Assembly (NCBI GenBank): GCA_965215155.1
Contig: CBDCCY010000004.1
Span: 1,488,001 to 1,552,000 of the forward strand
DNA from: JAGWAJ01 sp965215155
GTDB lineage: Bacteria; Acidobacteriota; Vicinamibacteria; Vicinamibacterales; UBA8438
Length of the DNA stretch: 64,000 nt
Direction of reading: 5' to 3'
A program made the translations under genes and the position numbers. Each line of letters starts with the position of its first letter. Position 1 is the first letter of the stretch. A model generated the notes under the pieces. The model made no database searches. It saw only the letters and a program-made list of their open reading frames with translations, and was not told where the DNA came from. Of the stretch, positions 59,522 to 64,000 are shown one piece after another.

Positions 59522-59637
59522 CGCTGATCGCTCCTCCGCTGTTCGATGGTTCCCGGTCATCACGGATCCTGCTTCCGGCTTACCTGGTTCCTGCTGTTGA
59601 ATCGCTCGCACTCGTCGCTACCTCCGAGGCTCGGGCG

Positions 59638-62466
59638 CTACGGGTGATAGGTGACGCCGAAGCTCATCGAGCGTCCCAGGTTGAAGATGCGCTGCGTCGG
59701 GCCGGCGCCGCCCTGCGTGAACTCGTAAGCCTGGTCGGTCAGGTTCGTGAACGCGACCCTGAGGCTCGCCCGGTCGAACCGCTTCGCGAAGATGAAGTCG
59801 AGCGAATGGCGCGCCTTCTCGATGATGTCGGGCAGCCCCAACGAGCCGACGTCGCTGATCCGGTCGTCGAAGTAGTTGAAGAGAAGCCGGCCGGAGTAGC
59901 CCATGCCCCGCACTTCGAGCAGGCCGTTGAACAGGTTCGGCGACGTGCCGGCGAGCGGGCGCGTCAAGGAGGTCTGCACCTGGCGCGCCGCCGGCGAGAG
60001 CGAGACCTCGGAGTCGACGTAGGTGTAGTTGGCGCCCACCAGAACGTAGGGTCCGATGAGGGAGCGCGCCTCCAGCTCGAGGCCGAGATTCGTCGCCGTG
60101 TCGGCGTTGGCGAACGACGTCCGCAACTGCGCGGTCGGCTCGACGATCCGCTCGATCGGATCGTCGAACTGCTTGTAGAAGAAGCTGGCCGACAGCACCT
60201 CCTCGGCCCCCGGGAACCACTCCCAGCGCAGGTCGACGTTCTGGATCAGCGACTGGTTGAGGTTGGGGTTGCCGACGATGGCCCGGCCGCCCACCACGTC
60301 GGTGAACTCGAACGGCGAGACCTCCCGGAACTCCGGCCGGTTGACCGTCTGGCTGTAGCCGATCCGGACGTTCTGATCGGGGCGTACGGCGTAGACGAGG
60401 TTGACGGCGGGGAAGATGTCGGTCTCGTCGAGCGACGCCCGCTGCACGTCGGCCGTCTGCTGGTCGATAGTCCCGGCGAACGGATCGAGCGTCTCGACGT
60501 CCTGCTGGAACTGCTCGATGCGCGCGCCGGTCACGAGGCGCGTCGACGCCGAGAGCGGCAGGTCGATCATCCCGTAGAACGAGCCGACCTCCTGCGCCGC
60601 GTCGTAGCGGTCGGTGCCGCGCGTCTCCTCCTTCAGCTCGAATATGTCGCCGATGTTGGCGGCGGTGAAGAGCTCCTCCGCCGGCCGCGAGAGATCGATG
60701 CTGCGGCCCCGCGACACGCCGTAGCCGAGGCGGTGCGAGAGATCCCGGGCCCCGCTGACCTCGCCGCCGATGAGGTTGCGGGGCACGAAGCGCAGCCGGC
60801 GCGACTGGAAATCGCGGCTCCGGTCGATGTAGCTGCCGCCGAACTTGACCTGCGAGGCGAAGCCGCTCCACTGCTCGAACAGCGAGCTCCAGTTGACGTT
60901 CGCCTCGACGGTGTCGTCGGCGAGGTCGTTGAACTGCCGGAGGCCGCTCTGCGACTCGTCGGCGAGAACGAAAGCCTGCCGGGCGGGGTCGGACTCGTAG
61001 AGCACCTCGCGCAGGTCCGGCTCCTCGCGGTCGGCGCGCGAGAACGCGACCTTCCAGTCGAAGCGGCTGTTCGAGAGCGCGGGGAACAGGTGCTCGCCGC
61101 CGAGGTGGTGGCTGGCGATCTGCTCCTCGACCCACCACAGGCGCTGGTTCCGGATGTCGTTGCCGGCGTCGTCGTTGTAGCCCTGGAACATGCGGGTCTC
61201 GTTCGTGCCGACATGCGTATAGAAGTTGTCGAACGAGATCCGCTGGTTGGGCGTGAACTGGTACGCGATGTTGCCGACGCCGCCGACCGTCCCCGAGCGC
61301 TCGGTGATCCGGAAGTCGTAGGGGCCGTTGAAGCGCTCGATGGCGTTGCCGCTCCCTACCTTGTAGAAGGTCTGCTGCTCCTCCGTGTACTGCGAGCCCT
61401 GGGAGTGGCGGAAGGTGGCGACGATGCCGAGCTTCCCGAAGCGGCCGCCGAACAGTGCGCTGTACGACTGGTCGAGGGGAAGCGACTCCGCGACCGGATC
61501 CCAGACGTTGCCGAACTGCTCGCCGAGCCGCTCGAGGTCTTCCTTCGAATAGCCGAGCGTGCCCGAGAAGCGGCCGCCGCGGGTCACCTTGCGGGTCGGG
61601 AACCCCGCCGGCAGGGACCGCGTGCCGTCGTCGAACCCCGCCCAGTCCCGCCCGCCGCCGGCATACCCGAGCCCCATCGTGCCGGTGGTGAGGCTGTTCC
61701 AACCGCCCCCGGCCGAGATCTCGAACGACGTGGAATCCGGCAGCTTCAGGGGCACGATCTCCACCAGCCCGCCGGCGAACTGCGACGGCTTGTCGGGCGT
61801 GTAGGTCTTGCTGACCTGCACGCTGTCGATGAGGCCCGTGGGAAAGAGGTCGAGCGGCACGACGCGGCGGTCCGGTTCGGTGGTCGGCAGCATCGCGCCG
61901 GCCAGCGTCGTGTTGCTGTAGCGCTCTCCGAGGCCGCGGACGAAGACCGACTGCCCCTCGACCACCGAGACGCCGGTGACCCGCTGCATCGCGTCGGCGG
62001 CGTTCGAGTCGTTGTTCGCCGACATCTCGATTGCGCCGATGTTGTCCTGCACGGACGGCGCCCGCATCCGCATCATGAGCTGGGCGGCGGCGGTGGAGGA
62101 AGCGGCCTCGAGGGTGGGAGCGCTCACCGTCACCTCTTCCGCGAACACGTTGGAGGCGAGCGCCACCTGAACGGAGCTCCGTTGTCCCTCGACGACCTCG
62201 ACCGTCACGTTCTGCTCGGCGTAGCCGGCCATGACGATCCGCAGCTCGTGCTGCCCTGCCGGCAACTCGAACCGATACCGGCCGTCGAGATCGGTGTACG
62301 CGATCTCCCCCGACCCGACCACCTCGACCGGCACCCCGGGGAGCGTGATCGCGAGGTTCTGGTCGATGACCTCTCCTGCAACGACGCCGGTCTCCTGAGC
62401 CAGCACCGGCGCCGGGAGCGCGATCGCGAGCCCCGACGCCAGCACCGGCCATACCATCCTGCGCAT
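59638..62466 (-). CDS. TonB-dependent outer-membrane receptor with carboxypeptidase-regulatory-like N-domain
   Basis: 942 residues from ATG at 62466, preceded by GGAGGA at nine bases. Signal peptide (ending PVLAQ), a CarboxypepD_reg-like domain (GEVIDQNLAITLPGVPVEVV, DLDGRYRFELPAGQHELRIV), the plug domain (DAMQRVTGVSVVEGQSVFVR, RGLGERYSNTTLAGAMLPTT), then a 22-strand barrel ending with an aromatic residue pattern (FNLGRSMSFGVTYHP). It imports an unknown ligand through energy from TonB. The gene pair with the beta-helix protein resembles substrate-capture systems. Confidence 0.93.
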   Translation of the reverse strand: MRRMVWPVLASGLAIALPAPVLAQETGVVAGEVIDQNLAITLPGVPVEVVGSGEIAYTDLDGRYRFELPAGQHELRIVMAGYAEQNVTVEVVEGQRSSVQVALASNVFAEEVTVSAPTLEAASSTAAAQLMMRMRAPSVQDNIGAIEMSANNDSNAADAMQRVTGVSVVEGQSVFVRGLGERYSNTTLAGAMLPTTEPDRRVVPLDLFPTGLIDSVQVSKTYTPDKPSQFAGGLVEIVPLKLPDSTSFEISAGGGWNSLTTGTMGLGYAGGGRDWAGFDDGTRSLPAGFPTRKVTRGGRFSGTLGYSKEDLERLGEQFGNVWDPVAESLPLDQSYSALFGGRFGKLGIVATFRHSQGSQYTEEQQTFYKVGSGNAIERFNGPYDFRITERSGTVGGVGNIAYQFTPNQRISFDNFYTHVGTNETRMFQGYNDDAGNDIRNQRLWWVEEQIASHHLGGEHLFPALSNSRFDWKVAFSRADREEPDLREVLYESDPARQAFVLADESQSGLRQFNDLADDTVEANVNWSSLFEQWSGFASQVKFGGSYIDRSRDFQSRRLRFVPRNLIGGEVSGARDLSHRLGYGVSRGRSIDLSRPAEELFTAANIGDIFELKEETRGTDRYDAAQEVGSFYGMIDLPLSASTRLVTGARIEQFQQDVETLDPFAGTIDQQTADVQRASLDETDIFPAVNLVYAVRPDQNVRIGYSQTVNRPEFREVSPFEFTDVVGGRAIVGNPNLNQSLIQNVDLRWEWFPGAEEVLSASFFYKQFDDPIERIVEPTAQLRTSFANADTATNLGLELEARSLIGPYVLVGANYTYVDSEVSLSPAARQVQTSLTRPLAGTSPNLFNGLLEVRGMGYSGRLLFNYFDDRISDVGSLGLPDIIEKARHSLDFIFAKRFDRASLRVAFTNLTDQAYEFTQGGAGPTQRIFNLGRSMSFGVTYHP

Positions 62467-62822
62467 CTGTTTCCGTCCTCCGGAGTTCCGAGTGTGAGAG
62501 CAAGGCAAGGGGCCGGCGCGCACAACCCGCCGAACACGAGCATGGGCACGATATCGGCGCGGTATATCGGCTCCGTGACCGCCCCGTTAAATCGTCGTTA
62601 AACGTCCGAATCGGGAGCGCCGCGGGGCGGCCGGGCCGGGCCGAAGTGGCGCCAGGGGAACCTGAAGGGTCCCTTTCGACCCCTGGACTGGATATAAAGA
62701 TGCGTTATCTTGACGTAAGAACTATAACCTTGACTTACTTCGCGGCCTGCGGGTCAAATGGATAGCGTGGCGAGCGATCCAGTGGGGGACGGACGGACCG
62801 TCCTGGCGGGACAGGAGGCACG
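62467..62822. other. Divergent intergenic region between TonB receptor and leuA
   Basis: 356 bp serving both directions. The leuA-proximal part holds two CTTGAC words exactly 20 bp apart (62709 and 62729). Near the receptor there is a pair of GTTAAA words and A/T-rich patches in GC-rich surroundings. No gene seen. Confidence 0.55.
62705..62739. promoter_or_regulatory. Two CTTGAC-centred direct repeats upstream of leuA
   Basis: TTATCTTGACGTAAG and ATAACCTTGACTTAC are imperfect copies spaced two helical turns apart, about 85-115 bp before leuA. They could be regulator half-sites or a -35 box (TTGAC) with an associated site. Confidence 0.4.
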
Positions 62823-63992
62823 GTGGCAGTCGACAACCTGATCATCTTCGACACGACGCTGCGGGACGGCGAGCAGTCGCCCGGCTTCTCCATGAACACG
62901 GACGAGAAGCTGCAGCTCGCCCGGCAGATTGCCACGCTCGGGGTCGACATCATCGAGGCCGGCTTTCCGATTGCGTCGGACGACGACGCACACGCGGTGC
63001 GCCTCGTTGCGCAGGAGATCCGGGGTCCGGTGATCGCGGCCCTCGCCCGCTGCAACCCGGCCGACATCGAGCGGGCCGGCGAATCGCTCCGACCGGCGGC
63101 GCGGTCCCGCATCCACACGTTCATCGCGACCTCCGACCTGCACCTCGAGCGCAAGCTGCGGATCGGCCGCGACGACTGCCTCCGGGCGGTGACCGACGGC
63201 GTGACCCAGGCGCGCGGCTACACGGACGATGTCGAGTTCTCGGCCGAGGACGCCACGCGGAGCGACATCCCCTTCCTCTGCCGGGTCGTCGAGACGGCCA
63301 TCGCCGCGGGTGCAACGACCATCAATCTCCCGGACACCGTCGGCTACTGCACGCCCGAGGAGATCGAGGAGTTCTTCGGCGAGGTGCGCGCCGCCGTGGC
63401 CGGCGCCGAGGGGGTGGTCTTCAGCGCCCACTGCCACGACGACCTCGGGCTGGCGGTGGCCAACTCCCTCGCGGCGCTCCGGGCCGGCGTGCGGCAGATC
63501 GAGTGCACCATCAACGGCATCGGCGAGCGGGCCGGCAACGCGTCGCTGGAAGAGATCGTGATGGCGACGCGCGTCAAGCCCGACCGGCTGCCGTACGCCA
63601 CGCAGGTCCGCTCGACGGAGCTGGTCCGCACGAGCCGCCTGCTGGCGCAGCTGACCGGAGAGCCCGTGCAGGCCAACAAGGCGATCGTCGGACGGAACGC
63701 GTTCGCCCACGAGGCCGGCATCCACCAGGACGGCGTGATCAAGGATCGGCGGACCTACGAGATCATGACGCCCGAGGACGTCGGCGTGGAGTCGACCCTC
63801 GTGCTCGGCAAGCACTCCGGGCGGCACGCGGTCCGGAAGCGGTGCGAGGACCTGGGCTACGAACTGAGCCGGTTCGAGATCGATCGCGTCTATCGCGAGG
63901 TGATCGCGCTCGCCGACCGCCAGAAGTCGGTCAGCGACGACGACGTGGCGGCGATCGTCGGACGCGTTCAGGCCGTCGCCGCACCGGCATGA
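62823..63992 (+). CDS. leuA: 2-isopropylmalate synthase, short form
   Basis: 389 residues from GTG, with AGGAGG five bases upstream. HMGL-like TIM barrel with active-site motifs TTLRDGEQSPGFSM, HCHDDLGLAVANS, NGIGERAGNASLEE and HEAGIHQDGVI. It condenses acetyl-CoA with 2-oxoisovalerate, the first committed step of leucine synthesis. The stop at 63992 removes the whole C-terminal LeuA dimer domain that binds leucine, since full-length enzymes exceed 500 residues. Homocitrate or citramalate synthase are alternatives, but leuCD in the same window favours leucine. The stop overlaps an ATG. Confidence 0.9.
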   Translation: MAVDNLIIFDTTLRDGEQSPGFSMNTDEKLQLARQIATLGVDIIEAGFPIASDDDAHAVRLVAQEIRGPVIAALARCNPADIERAGESLRPAARSRIHTFIATSDLHLERKLRIGRDDCLRAVTDGVTQARGYTDDVEFSAEDATRSDIPFLCRVVETAIAAGATTINLPDTVGYCTPEEIEEFFGEVRAAVAGAEGVVFSAHCHDDLGLAVANSLAALRAGVRQIECTINGIGERAGNASLEEIVMATRVKPDRLPYATQVRSTELVRTSRLLAQLTGEPVQANKAIVGRNAFAHEAGIHQDGVIKDRRTYEIMTPEDVGVESTLVLGKHSGRHAVRKRCEDLGYELSRFEIDRVYREVIALADRQKSVSDDDVAAIVGRVQAVAAPA

Positions 63993-64000
63993 ACGCCACC
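63989..64000 (+). other. Possible start of next gene, cut by window edge
   Basis: An ATG overlaps the leuA stop (ATGA) and begins Met-Asn-Ala-Thr. Only four codons are visible. Tight coupling suggests another leucine-pathway gene, but the identity cannot be told. Confidence 0.3.

Overview
The window is GC-rich (by eye roughly two thirds G+C or more) and packed with exported redox proteins: PQQ-type dehydrogenases, a DUF1592/DUF1552 pair, haem-c proteins, a TonB receptor with a carboxypeptidase-regulatory-like N-terminus, and secreted ankyrin proteins. This mix is typical of Acidobacteriota, probably a Vicinamibacteria-like lineage. That placement is inferred from family content only; no rRNA or other phylogenetic marker was seen.

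Layout. 1-590: a MazEF-type toxin-antitoxin pair with a perfect 14-bp palindrome at its head. 723-13946: a long minus-strand run of exported proteins (PQQ sugar dehydrogenase, two ankyrin proteins, a haem-c/PHM-like protein, DUF1552 and DUF1592 proteins, three secreted unknowns). 14278-15806: a two-gene ATPase plus PD-(D/E)XK nuclease-like module, a defence candidate. 15880-26057: a complete quinohemoprotein amine dehydrogenase (QHNDH) locus in the order qhpG-A-D-C-B-F-E, with a divergent flavodoxin-like reductase. The structural subunits are QhpA (dihaem), QhpB (propeller) and QhpC (carrier of the CTQ cofactor). QhpD (radical SAM) makes the thioether crosslinks, QhpG (flavoprotein) oxidises the tryptophan, QhpE removes the leader and QhpF exports. 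Every crosslinking residue of QhpC is present at the spacing known from Paracoccus.

26129-33170 is a scarred region: a Phd/UPF0175-DUF3368(PIN) toxin-antitoxin pair, a fragment of an AAA-ATPase/nuclease gene whose intact copy lies at 31406-32998, an OLD-like ATPase gene broken by an ISL3-family element, an acetamidase/formamidase, and a duplicated 3' scrap of that amidase. 33208-37178 holds leuC, leuD and a PQQ alcohol dehydrogenase.

37165-56164 is a 19-kb island integrated at the 3' end of the PQQ dehydrogenase gene (12-bp direct repeats; the gene end is restored). It carries a tyrosine recombinase, a ColE1-style mobilisation cassette with genes nested inside the relaxase gene, an AlpA-like regulator, an MmeI-like restriction-methyltransferase and a 15-residue-repeat protein. 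A second island of 9.9 kb (43229-53114) has inserted inside the MmeI-like gene. It brings a closely related integrase, a complete type I restriction-modification system and a small gene pair with a retropepsin-like protease. Joining the two MmeI halves at the shared 7-bp core restores one 940-residue frame.

56257-64000: a LysR regulator, a lipoprotein, a secreted beta-helix-type protein with a TonB-dependent receptor, and a short-form leuA. Some start codons are uncertain and are discussed per gene.
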